Shown: positions 43,792-53,013, counted from the stretch's first letter. The stretch: 64,000 nucleotides of DNA from Chitinophaga sp. MM2321 (GCF_964033635.1 NZ_OZ035533.1:3782001-3846000), one strand, 5' to 3'. Notes: a model not told the origin generated them from the letters alone. Translations and numbers: made by a program.

Positions 43792-44724
43792 ATGGTTCCT
43801 GACAGAAGAAATTTTCTAAAACAAACGGCACTGATAGGATCGGCGCTATGTCTTCCTTCCCTCCCCTCTTTCAGTGCCGCTGCAGCCACAACGCAGGTTG
43901 CTGCGGGCTTTCAGCTGCTCATTATGGCTACCAGCTGGGGCTTTCATGGCTCAGTGGATCAGTTTTGCGGTGAAGCAAAAAAAGCCGGCTATGATGGTAT
44001 TGAGGTATGGTGGCCGGCCGAAAAAGCAGCACAGGATGAACTGTTTGCCGCACTGGCCAAGCATCAGTTGCAGGTAGGCTATTTATGCGGCGGCAGCGAC
44101 AGTGATTACAGTAAACATGCGGCTCAGTTTAAAGGCGCACTGGAAGCCGCTGTCCAAAGCAAACAAAAGCCGTTGTATATCAACTGTCATTCCGGAAGAG
44201 ATTATTTCACCTTTGATCAGAATGCGGCGCTGATAGACTTCACTACCGGTCTCTCCAAAAAATCCGGTATCCCCATTTATCATGAAACACATCGTTCGCG
44301 CATGTTGTTTGCCGCTCATATAGCCCGTCAGTTTATTGCTGCAAAGCCTGACCTGCGGCTTACGCTGGATATTTCCCACTGGTGCAATGTACACGAAACA
44401 TTATTGCACGATCAGCCGGAAGCCGTTGCCAGCGCACTGGAACGCACCTCTCATATCCATGCACGCATAGGCCACCAGGAAGGGCCACAGGTAAATGATC
44501 CCAGGGCGCCGGAATGGGAAAGCGCCGTGAATGCACATTTTGACTGGTGGGATCAGGTTGTGAAACGCCATCAGGCAGCCGGTAAGCCGCTGACAATCCT
44601 GACAGAATTTGGCCCGGTAGATTACCTGCCTGCATTGCCCTATACGCGGCAACCAGTAGCGAATCAATGGGAGATTAATGTATACATGATGAACCAACTT
44701 AAACAACGTTACAGTAAGAAATGA
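43792..44724 (+). CDS. TAT-exported sugar phosphate isomerase/epimerase-like
   Basis: A 310-residue TIM-barrel protein (AP endonuclease 2 / xylose isomerase-like superfamily) with a twin-arginine signal (DRRNFLKQTALIGSALC). Barrel features include GYDGIEVWWPAEKAAQ near residue 66, HETHRSRML near 165 and TLDISHWCNVHETLL near 190, with metal-binding His/Glu/Asp. Export suggests a periplasmic keto-sugar epimerase or isomerase rather than central metabolism. It overlaps the next gene by 4 bp (ATGA), so the two are translationally coupled. Confidence 0.9.
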   Translation: MVPDRRNFLKQTALIGSALCLPSLPSFSAAAATTQVAAGFQLLIMATSWGFHGSVDQFCGEAKKAGYDGIEVWWPAEKAAQDELFAALAKHQLQVGYLCGGSDSDYSKHAAQFKGALEAAVQSKQKPLYINCHSGRDYFTFDQNAALIDFTTGLSKKSGIPIYHETHRSRMLFAAHIARQFIAAKPDLRLTLDISHWCNVHETLLHDQPEAVASALERTSHIHARIGHQEGPQVNDPRAPEWESAVNAHFDWWDQVVKRHQAAGKPLTILTEFGPVDYLPALPYTRQPVANQWEINVYMMNQLKQRYSKK

Positions 44725-46166
44725 GACTATTAGCAGATGCCGGCAGCTGGAGTATGTTTATGGGTAGATCACATCCTTTGGTGGTACATCTTCCTATCGG
44801 AATCCTGATCATTGCTTTTGTATTGGCCGTATTGGCGCGCAGCAGCGGGCGTGCTTCCCTGAAAGCTGCGCTGCCACCTGTATTGCTCGCCGCAGCTATT
44901 TCAGCGGTGTACAGCTGCATAGCCGGGTATATGTTGTCACTCGATGGAGGATATGACGACCAGTTATTACAAACACATCAATGGCTTGGTATAGGCGTTG
45001 CCGTTATCAGCATCCTTTTATACATACTGGAAAAAATCGCCATCAGGAAGGGGCCTGTCAAACTACAGCTCCCTCTCTTCCTGGTGATGGTATTACTGCT
45101 CAGTGCTGCCGGTCACTATGGCGGCTCCCTCACACATGGTGAGGACTATCTTACCAAGGCCATGCCGCCGGGACTGCGCAAACTAACGGGCAACGATACA
45201 CGTTCCACTCACGTAGCCACCTATACGAATATCGGCGATGCAAAATTATATGAAGACCTGGTAGTACCGGTATTAACGGAGCGTTGCTATGGTTGTCATA
45301 ATGAACAGAAGCTGAAAGGTGGACTCCGGCTGGAATCGCTGGAACAGATCCGGCGGGGCGGTGAACATGGCCCTGTATTAAAAGACAGCCTGCCGGAAGA
45401 AAGTGAATTGTATAAGCGGCTGATTTTATCAGAAAATGATGAACACCGCATGCCGCCCAAAGGCAAACCGCAACTGGCGCCACAGGAACTGGAGCTGCTC
45501 TACTGGTGGATAGCACAGGGAGCACCCACAGGCAAAGCTGTAAAGGATCTGCCGAAAACAGCCCGCATACAGGCAGTACTGGCCGGCATGGTCCCTTCAC
45601 GCCCGCTGGATAAAAATGAATTCGTACCTGAAGTAGCCGTAAGTAAAGCCAGCGAAAAAAGCATAGCGGCCCTGGAAGCCAAAGGCGTAAAAGTAATGCC
45701 GATAGGCGCAGAAAGTAACTATGTAGCGGTCAGTTGTATCAACGCAATTGATTTCAACGACAAGGACATGGCATTGCTGCTGCCTTTACAGGCACAACTG
45801 ATCTGGCTGGACCTGTCGGGTACCGGTATCACAGACGCCGCCTTCCCCACCATAGCCAAGCTCTCCAAGTTGACAAGACTGGAACTAAAACATACTGCCA
45901 TGAAAGGGAATCTTCCTGATCCACTGGCAGCCTGCACTGAACTCCGTTATCTGAACTTCACCGGTACAAAAATAGCTGACGCCGGAATATTATCTCTCGG
46001 AAAAAACAAAAAACTACAACAGATATACCTGTATCAGACAGGCATACAGCCAGCTACTATGCAGCAATTACAACAAACCATGCCTAAATTGCTGATAGAT
46101 ACCGGGGCGTCTCAGATGGAACAACTGGCATCGGATACAACCGTCTATAGAAGGATTCAATCCTGA
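44721..46166 (+). CDS. DUF2231-cytochrome c-LRR fusion protein
   Basis: A 481-residue protein. The N-terminal DUF2231 membrane region (about 1-135, four helices: FMGRSHPLVVHLPIGILIIA first) is followed by a PSCyt1-like cytochrome domain with ERCYGCHNEQK near residue 190 and HRMPPKGKPQL. A leucine-rich-repeat-like tail then runs from about 330 to 470 (WLDLSGTGITDAAF, LRYLNFTGTKIADAGI). It closes the DUF1553/DUF1501 operon, overlapping the isomerase by 4 bp. It is likely a membrane electron-transfer partner of the cluster. A strong terminator follows. Confidence 0.88.
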   Translation: MRLLADAGSWSMFMGRSHPLVVHLPIGILIIAFVLAVLARSSGRASLKAALPPVLLAAAISAVYSCIAGYMLSLDGGYDDQLLQTHQWLGIGVAVISILLYILEKIAIRKGPVKLQLPLFLVMVLLLSAAGHYGGSLTHGEDYLTKAMPPGLRKLTGNDTRSTHVATYTNIGDAKLYEDLVVPVLTERCYGCHNEQKLKGGLRLESLEQIRRGGEHGPVLKDSLPEESELYKRLILSENDEHRMPPKGKPQLAPQELELLYWWIAQGAPTGKAVKDLPKTARIQAVLAGMVPSRPLDKNEFVPEVAVSKASEKSIAALEAKGVKVMPIGAESNYVAVSCINAIDFNDKDMALLLPLQAQLIWLDLSGTGITDAAFPTIAKLSKLTRLELKHTAMKGNLPDPLAACTELRYLNFTGTKIADAGILSLGKNKKLQQIYLYQTGIQPATMQQLQQTMPKLLIDTGASQMEQLASDTTVYRRIQS

Positions 46167-46168
46167 AT

Positions 46169-46210
46169 AAACAACATTACGCAGGTCGGACAACCTGCGT
46201 AATGTTGTTT
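46169..46210 (+). terminator. Rho-independent terminator after the DUF1553/1501 cluster
   Basis: Perfect 18 bp stem: AAACAACATTACGCAGGT, 6 nt loop CGGACA, ACCTGCGTAATGTTGTTT. It begins 2 bp past the stop codon of the DUF2231-cytochrome gene and ends in TTT. It closes the operon before the outer-membrane protein gene. Confidence 0.85.
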
Positions 46211-46247
46211 CTCCAAATCTTGTTATATTCGGTGTACTGCCGTTGTC

Positions 46248-47402
46248 ATGACAAGAAATACACTGATTCTTATAATCGTTTGCTTTAGCTTACAGGCATA
46301 TGCCCGGCAGGAACCACCTGTCGACACGATCCTGACTATCCGCCCTCCCAGGGGCATCCACAACCGGATTTTGCATTATCTCAAACACACCAACGAGGTA
46401 AAGCAAAAAAAGAAGCTCGACTACAGTATTATAGGTGGTCCCATCTACACACCTGAAACCAGCCTGGGTATTGCCGCCATGATTGCCGCACAATACAGTA
46501 CTGACAGCAGAGACAGCCTGTTGCCCGTTTCCAATATTGCCATTTATTCATCCATATCCCTTACCGGTTTTTATGGTATCGGTATTAACAGTACAACCAT
46601 CTTTCCGCATGACCGGTTCCGTTTGGCCGTGAAAGCGTCTTTCAGCTCCCGCCCGGATAAATACTGGGGTATCGGTTACGATGCCGGCAATAACAAGAAC
46701 GGCTATACGGACTATTTACTGCTGACAGAAAAAATACAGGCCGATTTCAGTATAAATCTCAACGGGAAATTATTTGCAGGTATTGGTTTGCAGGCACAAA
46801 ACGGCCATGCCACCCGCATAGATACCGCTGGAGGTAAACCCCTGATGCAACCGGAACGTGTATTTGGTATGGGTTTGGGACCTTTTTTTGTCTACGATAC
46901 CCGCGACTTTATTCCCAATCCCGCTAAAGGGGTGTTTGTCCGGCTTGGTTATCGCACCTATCCTTCTTTTCTAGGCAACAAAGCCGTTTTCTCAAAATTT
47001 GAGGTGCAATTCAACTGGTACCGTCAACTATGGAAAGGGGCCATACTGGCTACTGATTTGTATGGAGATGAACACAGCGGCGATGTGCCCTGGAATATGA
47101 TGTCGGAAGCCGGCGGCTCCAACCGGCTGCGCGGCTATTACGAAGGGCGTTTCCGCGACAAAAACATGATAGCCGCACAAACAGAGCTGCGGCAAAAGAT
47201 TTATCGCCGGAGCGGCGCTGTTGCGTGGATAGGCGCCGGCAATGTATACCCGGAATTTAAAGTCTTTACACTCAGCCAGTCGCTCATCAGCTATGGCATC
47301 GGCTACCGCTGGGAATTTAAAAACCGTGTCAATATCCGGCTGGACTACGGTATGGGAAAAGACCAATCCGGTTTTTACTTTGGGATCAATGAAGTGTTTT
47401 AA
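46248..47402 (+). CDS. Omp85/BamA-like outer membrane barrel protein
   Basis: A 384-residue outer-membrane protein with signal peptide (FSLQAYARQEP) and a C-terminal beta-barrel of the BamA/TamA (D15 surface antigen) type. GPIYTPETSLGIAAMIAAQY and FFVYDTRDFIPNPAKGVFVR are typical barrel signatures, and the ending IRLDYGMGKDQSGFYFGINE is a surface-antigen C-terminus. It has no POTRA domains, so it is a short variant of unknown role. It is convergent with xseB (8 bp gap). Confidence 0.88.
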   Translation: MTRNTLILIIVCFSLQAYARQEPPVDTILTIRPPRGIHNRILHYLKHTNEVKQKKKLDYSIIGGPIYTPETSLGIAAMIAAQYSTDSRDSLLPVSNIAIYSSISLTGFYGIGINSTTIFPHDRFRLAVKASFSSRPDKYWGIGYDAGNNKNGYTDYLLLTEKIQADFSINLNGKLFAGIGLQAQNGHATRIDTAGGKPLMQPERVFGMGLGPFFVYDTRDFIPNPAKGVFVRLGYRTYPSFLGNKAVFSKFEVQFNWYRQLWKGAILATDLYGDEHSGDVPWNMMSEAGGSNRLRGYYEGRFRDKNMIAAQTELRQKIYRRSGAVAWIGAGNVYPEFKVFTLSQSLISYGIGYRWEFKNRVNIRLDYGMGKDQSGFYFGINEVF

Positions 47403-47410
47403 TAAACAGG

Positions 47411-47623
47411 TTACTTCTCTCCCCTGTTTCCTTCCATCTGTTTAATAATATTATTTACTTCTGCTTCGGTAGCACGTAATTTCTGCTGACAGAACTCAAT
47501 CAGTAAAGACGCGCGCTTTACTCTTTCTGCCAGTATATCCACGGAAACGGTTTCGTTTTCTATTTCTTCTGCTATCATTTGCAGCTCACTATAAGCGGCT
47601 TCATAAGTCAGTTCCTGGCTCAT
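47411..47623 (-). CDS. xseB: Exodeoxyribonuclease VII small subunit
   Basis: A 70-residue helical protein (LTYEAAYSELQMIAEEIENE, then DILAERVKRASLLIEFCQQK), a textbook XseB. It forms the regulatory/structural subunit of exonuclease VII with XseA and helps degrade single-stranded DNA. It overlaps the upstream xseA gene by 23 bp on the same strand, implying translational coupling. It is the downstream gene and ends 8 bp from the convergent Omp85 gene. Confidence 0.95.
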   Translation of the reverse strand: MSQELTYEAAYSELQMIAEEIENETVSVDILAERVKRASLLIEFCQQKLRATEAEVNNIIKQMEGNRGEK

Positions 47624-49040
47624 CTTTTATATTTTTTGCGGTGATGGTGGCCTCCAGTTCAGCATCCTGCAGCAATACGCTGATTTGACTGCCGGGTGAA
47701 AGGGAAAGCGCATTGTTTATAATTTTTTTATCCTGGTATATGATGGCGAAACCCCGCTTCAGGATGTTGACAGGACTCATCAGTTTAAACAGGGTTTCGT
47801 AGTGTGCCAGTTCTCCCCGTTTACGTTGTGTATACAGGCGGTTAAAAGAACGCAGGTTACCCAACAGGTTGGCCAGATCGTTTTGCTTACCGGCTACGAT
47901 AATACGGGGCTTCGACAACACCGCATTGGATACGCTGATCAGCTCCCGGTGGCGGTTCAGCAAAATAGACCTGGAAGCATTCAGTACGGCGCTGTTGTAA
48001 CCATGCAACACTTCTTTATGCGTGTTTAAAATGGTCCTGGATTGATTGATCACAGCGGCATTCAAAGAAGCCAGTGCCTGGAAATGCCCGGAGAAAAGCT
48101 GCTGCGATTTTATGAGAATCGTTTGTTGTATACCCACCACCGCATCTTCAAAAGATTTATTATGTGCGATGATCAATTCCGCTGCTTTCGTAGGCGTTTT
48201 TGTGGGACTGTGCGCCATCATATCCGTGATGGTTTCGTTTTTCTGATGACCTATACCTGTGATCACCGGGATAGGAAATTTGGCTACCGCCCTGCCCAGG
48301 ATAAAGGTATCAAACAGGAGGAAGTCGGTTTGCGCGCCGCCGCCACGGATGATAACAACCGCGTCGTACGGAACACGGCTGTTGTAGATATCGATAAGCC
48401 GCTGTTGTACCAGTTCCGCTTTGTTTTCTCCCTGGACAACCGTAAAATACGTATCTATCTTAAACGTATAGCCGAAACGGTTATGATCCAGCGTATGCCT
48501 GAAATCCTGGTAGCCCGCGGAATTACCGGAAGTGATCACAGCAATCTGCTGGATCACTGCCCCGAAAGCCAGCTGGTTGTTGCGCGTAATATACTGGTCG
48601 CCCACTTTACGGATGAAGCTTGCGCACTCCGTAGTAAGGCGGATGAGGGTTTGTTGTTTCTGTTGTTCCAGCAGTCCGACTGTAAAGCTGGTATCAATAT
48701 CCAGCAGCGTGATCTGTAGCCCATGCACCTGGTGATAGCTGACGGCAACCCGGATCAGTACATGAATATCATTTTTAAACTGCTGCCCTGTAACGGTTTC
48801 AAATTCCCGGATGCGGATGGCGCCATTTCCCCAGGCCACAGCAGATACTTTGGCTACGATGGTACTGGAACCTTCTTCTTTCTCCACCAGGTCAAAATAA
48901 TGATACCCTTTTTGCTGATAAAAAGAGTGATTGGTTACATCGGCTAATACCCAATAGGTTTGTTCTGCAAACACTTCGGAGAGTGCCTGCTGAATTTTGC
49001 CGGTAAGTGCAGAAAGTTTTATGGATTCGGATGCGATCAT
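47601..49040 (-). CDS. xseA: Exodeoxyribonuclease VII large subunit
   Basis: A 479-residue nuclease subunit. The N-terminal OB-like domain (IKLSALTGKIQQALSEVF, then YWVLADVTNH) is followed by the catalytic domain with the conserved VIIRGGGAQTDFLLFD and PVITGIGHQKNETITDMMA motifs, then a coiled-coil region and the final SPVNILKRGFAIIYQDKK. It degrades single-stranded DNA in both directions with XseB. It is divergent from the MBL hydrolase, 126 bp away. Confidence 0.95.
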   Translation of the reverse strand: MIASESIKLSALTGKIQQALSEVFAEQTYWVLADVTNHSFYQQKGYHYFDLVEKEEGSSTIVAKVSAVAWGNGAIRIREFETVTGQQFKNDIHVLIRVAVSYHQVHGLQITLLDIDTSFTVGLLEQQKQQTLIRLTTECASFIRKVGDQYITRNNQLAFGAVIQQIAVITSGNSAGYQDFRHTLDHNRFGYTFKIDTYFTVVQGENKAELVQQRLIDIYNSRVPYDAVVIIRGGGAQTDFLLFDTFILGRAVAKFPIPVITGIGHQKNETITDMMAHSPTKTPTKAAELIIAHNKSFEDAVVGIQQTILIKSQQLFSGHFQALASLNAAVINQSRTILNTHKEVLHGYNSAVLNASRSILLNRHRELISVSNAVLSKPRIIVAGKQNDLANLLGNLRSFNRLYTQRKRGELAHYETLFKLMSPVNILKRGFAIIYQDKKIINNALSLSPGSQISVLLQDAELEATITAKNIKDEPGTDL

Positions 49041-49153
49041 GGCGTTCGGTAAAGATAATGAAAAGCATGTTTGTTCATCACCGGAGCAGCGTTCATGTCA
49101 TTTCCGCTAAAATGCCCTTATAAATACCTCCGGGAAAATCAGGATGATAGTTT

Positions 49154-49161
49154 TAACTTTG
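49154..49161 (+). promoter_or_regulatory. -7 box of the YycJ-like gene, near-leaderless
   Basis: TAACTTTG is a perfect TAnnTTTG and ends 5 nt before the ATG at 49167, so the mRNA may start at or near the initiation codon. No TTG at -33 was found. It supports the 49167 start over the upstream in-frame ATG at 49071. Confidence 0.45.
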
Positions 49162-49166
49162 GCAGC

Positions 49167-49961
49167 ATGTCATTGTTAATCACATCATTGAATTCGGGCA
49201 GTAACGGCAACTGTTATTACATTGGTAATAACAGCGAAGCGGTACTGGTGGACGCGGGACTCTCCTGCCGGGAAACGGAAAAGCGGATGCTCCGGTTGGG
49301 ATTGTCGATGGATAAAGTAAAAGCTGTATTCATCTCACATGAACATATAGATCATATCCGGGGTATTACGGTGATAACAAAAAAATACCGGTTACCGGTA
49401 TACATTACGCCGGGAACACTCACCGGCGGCAGATTGGTATTGAACGAGCAACTGGTGAGTTCATTCACCGCCTATGAGCCTGTACAAATAGGCGGATTAT
49501 CTGTGACCGCCTTTCCCAAACTGCACGATGCATCAGAACCACACAGCTTTATTGTGAGTAACCAGGAAGTAAATATTGGGGTCTTCACAGATATAGGTGC
49601 GCCTTGTGAACATGTGATCCGTCACTTCCAGCAATGCCACGCCGCCTTCCTGGAAGCAAATTATGACGAGCAGATGCTGGAGCAGGGAAGATACCCGTAC
49701 TACCTGAAGAACCGCATCCGTGGAGGGAAAGGACATCTTTCCAACAAACAGGCCCTGGAAATATTTGTCAACCACCGGCCGGCATTTATGAGTCACCTGC
49801 TGTTGTCCCATCTTTCGCAGGACAATAACAACCCCCTCCTCGTACAGGAATTATTTGATGAACACGCCAATGGTGTGAAGATCGTCGTTGCCTCGCGCTA
49901 CGCAGAAACAGCGGTTTTCCAGATCCATGCCACCGGCATCCCCTCCTGTGAAATGGTGTAA
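49167..49961 (+). CDS. MBL-fold hydrolase, YycJ/WalJ-like
   Basis: A 264-residue metallo-beta-lactamase-fold protein. The zinc motif HEHIDHIRG lies near residue 58, the start is LITSLNSGSNGNCYYIGN, and TDIGAPCEHVIRH and LLSHLSQDNNNP carry further ligands. This matches YycJ/WalJ-type cytoplasmic hydrolases linked to cell-wall or DNA-damage processes in Firmicutes; the Bacteroidota function is inferred. The start is ATG at 49167; a longer frame from 49071 adds a non-conserved region and conflicts with the promoter. Confidence 0.9.
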   Translation: MSLLITSLNSGSNGNCYYIGNNSEAVLVDAGLSCRETEKRMLRLGLSMDKVKAVFISHEHIDHIRGITVITKKYRLPVYITPGTLTGGRLVLNEQLVSSFTAYEPVQIGGLSVTAFPKLHDASEPHSFIVSNQEVNIGVFTDIGAPCEHVIRHFQQCHAAFLEANYDEQMLEQGRYPYYLKNRIRGGKGHLSNKQALEIFVNHRPAFMSHLLLSHLSQDNNNPLLVQELFDEHANGVKIVVASRYAETAVFQIHATGIPSCEMV

Positions 49962-50019
49962 GCGGGTATCCGCTGGCATGTTTTATGGTTATCATCAGTA
50001 ACTATAAAACTTTTTAGCC

Positions 50020-50472
50020 ATGGAAACATCAAAACAAATCATCGAAACTTTAAATGATCTGATTGCTATCAATAACGACCGCATAGCCGGCTATGAACAG
50101 GCGTTGAAAGAAACGACCGCTGAAGATGCAGACCTGAAGGCACTTTTCACACAAATGATCAGTGAAAGCCACGATCTCAGGAATGCACTGGGCGTGGAAG
50201 TACAGGCTGCCGGTGGTGATATGGAAAAGGGCGCTACCGCAAGCGGTACAATTTACAGAGCATGGACGGACCTGAAAGCAGCCTTTACCGGCCATAACCG
50301 TCACGCAATACTCTCCAACTGTGAATCCGGCGAAGATGCGGCCCAGAGAGCCTATAAATCGGCTCTGAGTGACGACATTCCAGGTTACATACGGACACTG
50401 CTTACCCAACAGCAACAAACACTAAAGGCTTCCCATGACAAGATCAAAGCACTCCGTGACCTGGTAGCCTGA
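50020..50472 (+). CDS. PA2169/DUF2383-family four-helix-bundle protein
   Basis: A 150-residue protein of the PA2169/DUF2383 ferritin-like four-helix-bundle family. The start METSKQIIETLNDLIAINND, KETTAEDADLKALFTQMISE near residue 30 and GYIRTLLTQQQQTLKASHDK near 125 match the pattern. These are generally stress-response proteins whose biochemical function is not established. It is monocistronic and followed by a long hairpin (50510-50567). Confidence 0.9.
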   Translation: METSKQIIETLNDLIAINNDRIAGYEQALKETTAEDADLKALFTQMISESHDLRNALGVEVQAAGGDMEKGATASGTIYRAWTDLKAAFTGHNRHAILSNCESGEDAAQRAYKSALSDDIPGYIRTLLTQQQQTLKASHDKIKALRDLVA

Positions 50473-50509
50473 TTTCTTGCCCATAATGTGGACTTAAAAC
50501 AACAACCGG

Positions 50510-50567
50510 GATAAGGATTTCAATAAAAAGCAATAGGCTCAGCCTGCGTTTTATTGAAATCTTTATC
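50510..50567 (+). terminator. Long terminator hairpin of the DUF2383 gene
   Basis: GATAAGGATTTCAATAAAA (50510-50528) pairs with TTTTATTGAAATCTTTATC (50549-50567) with one mismatch; inside, AGGCT-C-AGCCT makes a second short stem. It begins 38 bp past the stop codon. The remainder up to 50687 shows no gene or clear promoter. Confidence 0.75.
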
Positions 50568-50687
50568 TTAATAACCTCCTCCTTTTCCATTGCGGAAAAA
50601 ATCCTTCCCACACTTTATTTTTTATTAAATTAGTATACTGATCAGTATCCCGGATCATTATAACCCCAACTAATAAACTGCATTGTT

Positions 50688-53006
50688 ATGCTTTCATGGA
50701 TTCGTATATCAGTGAGATTTATTTCTCATTTGCTGAAGGCGCTCTGGCTGTTCTTTCCAGGCATCATTTTCCTGCTGTTTATCTTTTTTATCAGCTGGAC
50801 ACTGGATCAGGGGAAAGACGTTATTGTTGCTTTCACAGAAAATGAATACCGCATCCGCATCATTTTCTTTTTAGCCATTGGCTTCTGGGGATATGTGAGC
50901 TGGTATTCCGCACGGATCGTTGCATACATCAAACGATCAAAACAGATTACAGACTTACAGGAAGACGCACTTATATCTGCCGGGCAGGCCGCTTCCGCTT
51001 ACGATACCCGCAACGATTATTTCAAACTCAGCCAACCCTTCCTGGACGAATTTCCCCGCATTATCGGCAACAGCTGTTTCCTGTTCCTGGAACTCGCATT
51101 GCTGCAATCACCGGCATTGCTGCATCCGATAGGCATCGGCAAAGCCTGGATATTCTTTGGCGCGGGCCTGATAGGATTATACTTTTTAAACAGACCATTG
51201 GCGAAGATGGCCATCAAACCTTACTTCCGGACACTGTTCTACATCCTGCTTTTTATATGGCTTATTCTTGCGGTGGCGGCCAGTTTCATTCCACATACGA
51301 GCATCCTCGTGCTGCTTGGGTTACTGCTGCTGTTGCATGCGGTATTCCTGGTGTATATACACCTGCGGCGGTTTGACCTGGAAGTAAATACAAAGAAAAC
51401 CCTGCTACGCTCTCATACCTGGCTGGACAAAGTGATGGATTTCTTTTCCATTCCACTAAGTGAGAAAGGCTATTTCCGCTGGTTTATTATTATCAGCGTT
51501 GGCGCGCTCCTGGCCTATATCATGTCGATCTTTAACCTGACCTTTGCCCGCAAAACAGGTCCCTTTCCATTTCTGCTGCTGGCCTTTGGCATGTTGCTCC
51601 TGTTTGGTAATATCGTCACGGCTTTTTCCGTGCGTTACCGGATCAGTTTTCACTTCCTGTTTATCGTAATCGCCCTCATTTTCGGGCTGAAAGAAACGCA
51701 TTATGTAAAGCTGATCAAGGCAGCAGGTAATGAAAACAATTATCTCCAGCGCCCATCACTGGATACTTATCTGCGGGCATGGCTGCATAGCAGGCCGATA
51801 CCGGCAGACAGCAGTTATGATGTATACTTTGTCATGTCCAACGGAGGTGCTTCCCGTTCTGCCTACTGGACCGCTGCGGTATTGGGGAAGATAGAAGATT
51901 CCACCATCAATCTGCATAACAACGACCGGTTTTCAAATCATATTTTTTGTTTGTCCGGCACTTCCGGCGGGGGCGTGGGCGTAGCCACCTTTTTCGCTTT
52001 ACTGAGAGATAAAAGCCAGCAGGCGCCCTTATATGCCAGGTCGGCCATGGCATACCTGAAGCAGGACTATTTCAGTTATACATTTGCCCGGATGCTGGGA
52101 CCGGATTTCTTCCGGTATATTATCCGGATTTCGCGGAATGCCGACAGAGGCGCTGCGCTGGAAGAGTCTTTTGAGAAAAGTATGGACGTTGCCGGCGACT
52201 CCCTTTACCGGGTACCTTTTGACGCTGCCATGTCTTCCTTTCCGGCCATAAAATCAGGTATAACGGTAATGCCTATACTTTGTATCAATACCACCCGTAT
52301 GCAGGATGGCAACCCTGGTGTAGTCACTAACCTGCGACTGGATTCAGGCATCTTCAATAACCGCGTAGATGTATTGAACCTGCTACGGCATGATTCGGAC
52401 ATCACCATCACTTCCGGCGCCATACTGGGCGCCCGGTTCCCTTATTTAAGTCCGGCCGGCAGAATACAGAACCAGTATTTTGTTGATGGCGGATACTTTG
52501 ATAATTCCGGCGCCGGTGTAATCCAGGAGATCATCCGCGGCATTATAAATATTGCAGAAGATGATCGTCGCATACATGGTGATACCAGTGCGCTGTATCA
52601 ACAGATCAGCCGGTTAAATTTCAAAGTGCTGCATATTACCAACAGTCCTGTAATCCCCGACGGCGAAGCGTTTCAAAGTGTGGCACCGGTCAAAAATGAT
52701 CTCTTCGCTCCTGTGCTGACCATCGTGGGCGCCTATGGCATGCAGACTACGGTTAACGATATACGTTTATCTCATTTCATCAGCGATATCAGTACCTATT
52801 ATAACCGGAAAGCTTCCTATCTGCAAATTCCTTTGTACAAAGACAGCCTGGAATGGCAACAGGACCCTCTACGGGCAAGGTTTCCGGACCGTGAGCCTTC
52901 TTACACCATGAACTGGTTCATGTCTGATACAACGATCAGAAGGATTGATAAAAGACTTACCACAATCAGTATGATTGATACGGTGATAGCCAGGATGGGG
53001 AGATGA
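50688..53006 (+). CDS. Patatin-like phospholipase with membrane N-terminus
   Basis: A 772-residue protein. The first ~345 residues hold several transmembrane helices (FFPGIIFLLFIFFISW, then FLNRPLAKMAIKP and later segments). The patatin domain follows: an oxyanion-hole-like SNGGASRSAYW near residue 383, nucleophile elbow GTSGG near 423 and the catalytic Asp in DGGYFDNSG near 599. It is a membrane-anchored lipid acyl hydrolase; the natural substrate is unknown. It is convergent with the DUF4349 gene (7 bp gap). Confidence 0.9.
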   Translation: MLSWIRISVRFISHLLKALWLFFPGIIFLLFIFFISWTLDQGKDVIVAFTENEYRIRIIFFLAIGFWGYVSWYSARIVAYIKRSKQITDLQEDALISAGQAASAYDTRNDYFKLSQPFLDEFPRIIGNSCFLFLELALLQSPALLHPIGIGKAWIFFGAGLIGLYFLNRPLAKMAIKPYFRTLFYILLFIWLILAVAASFIPHTSILVLLGLLLLLHAVFLVYIHLRRFDLEVNTKKTLLRSHTWLDKVMDFFSIPLSEKGYFRWFIIISVGALLAYIMSIFNLTFARKTGPFPFLLLAFGMLLLFGNIVTAFSVRYRISFHFLFIVIALIFGLKETHYVKLIKAAGNENNYLQRPSLDTYLRAWLHSRPIPADSSYDVYFVMSNGGASRSAYWTAAVLGKIEDSTINLHNNDRFSNHIFCLSGTSGGGVGVATFFALLRDKSQQAPLYARSAMAYLKQDYFSYTFARMLGPDFFRYIIRISRNADRGAALEESFEKSMDVAGDSLYRVPFDAAMSSFPAIKSGITVMPILCINTTRMQDGNPGVVTNLRLDSGIFNNRVDVLNLLRHDSDITITSGAILGARFPYLSPAGRIQNQYFVDGGYFDNSGAGVIQEIIRGIINIAEDDRRIHGDTSALYQQISRLNFKVLHITNSPVIPDGEAFQSVAPVKNDLFAPVLTIVGAYGMQTTVNDIRLSHFISDISTYYNRKASYLQIPLYKDSLEWQQDPLRARFPDREPSYTMNWFMSDTTIRRIDKRLTTISMIDTVIARMGR

Positions 53007-53013
53007 TCACCAT

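Noticed and set aside
48042..48719. 225-codon plus-strand reading frame
   Set aside because: It is antisense to xseA, a confidently identified gene.
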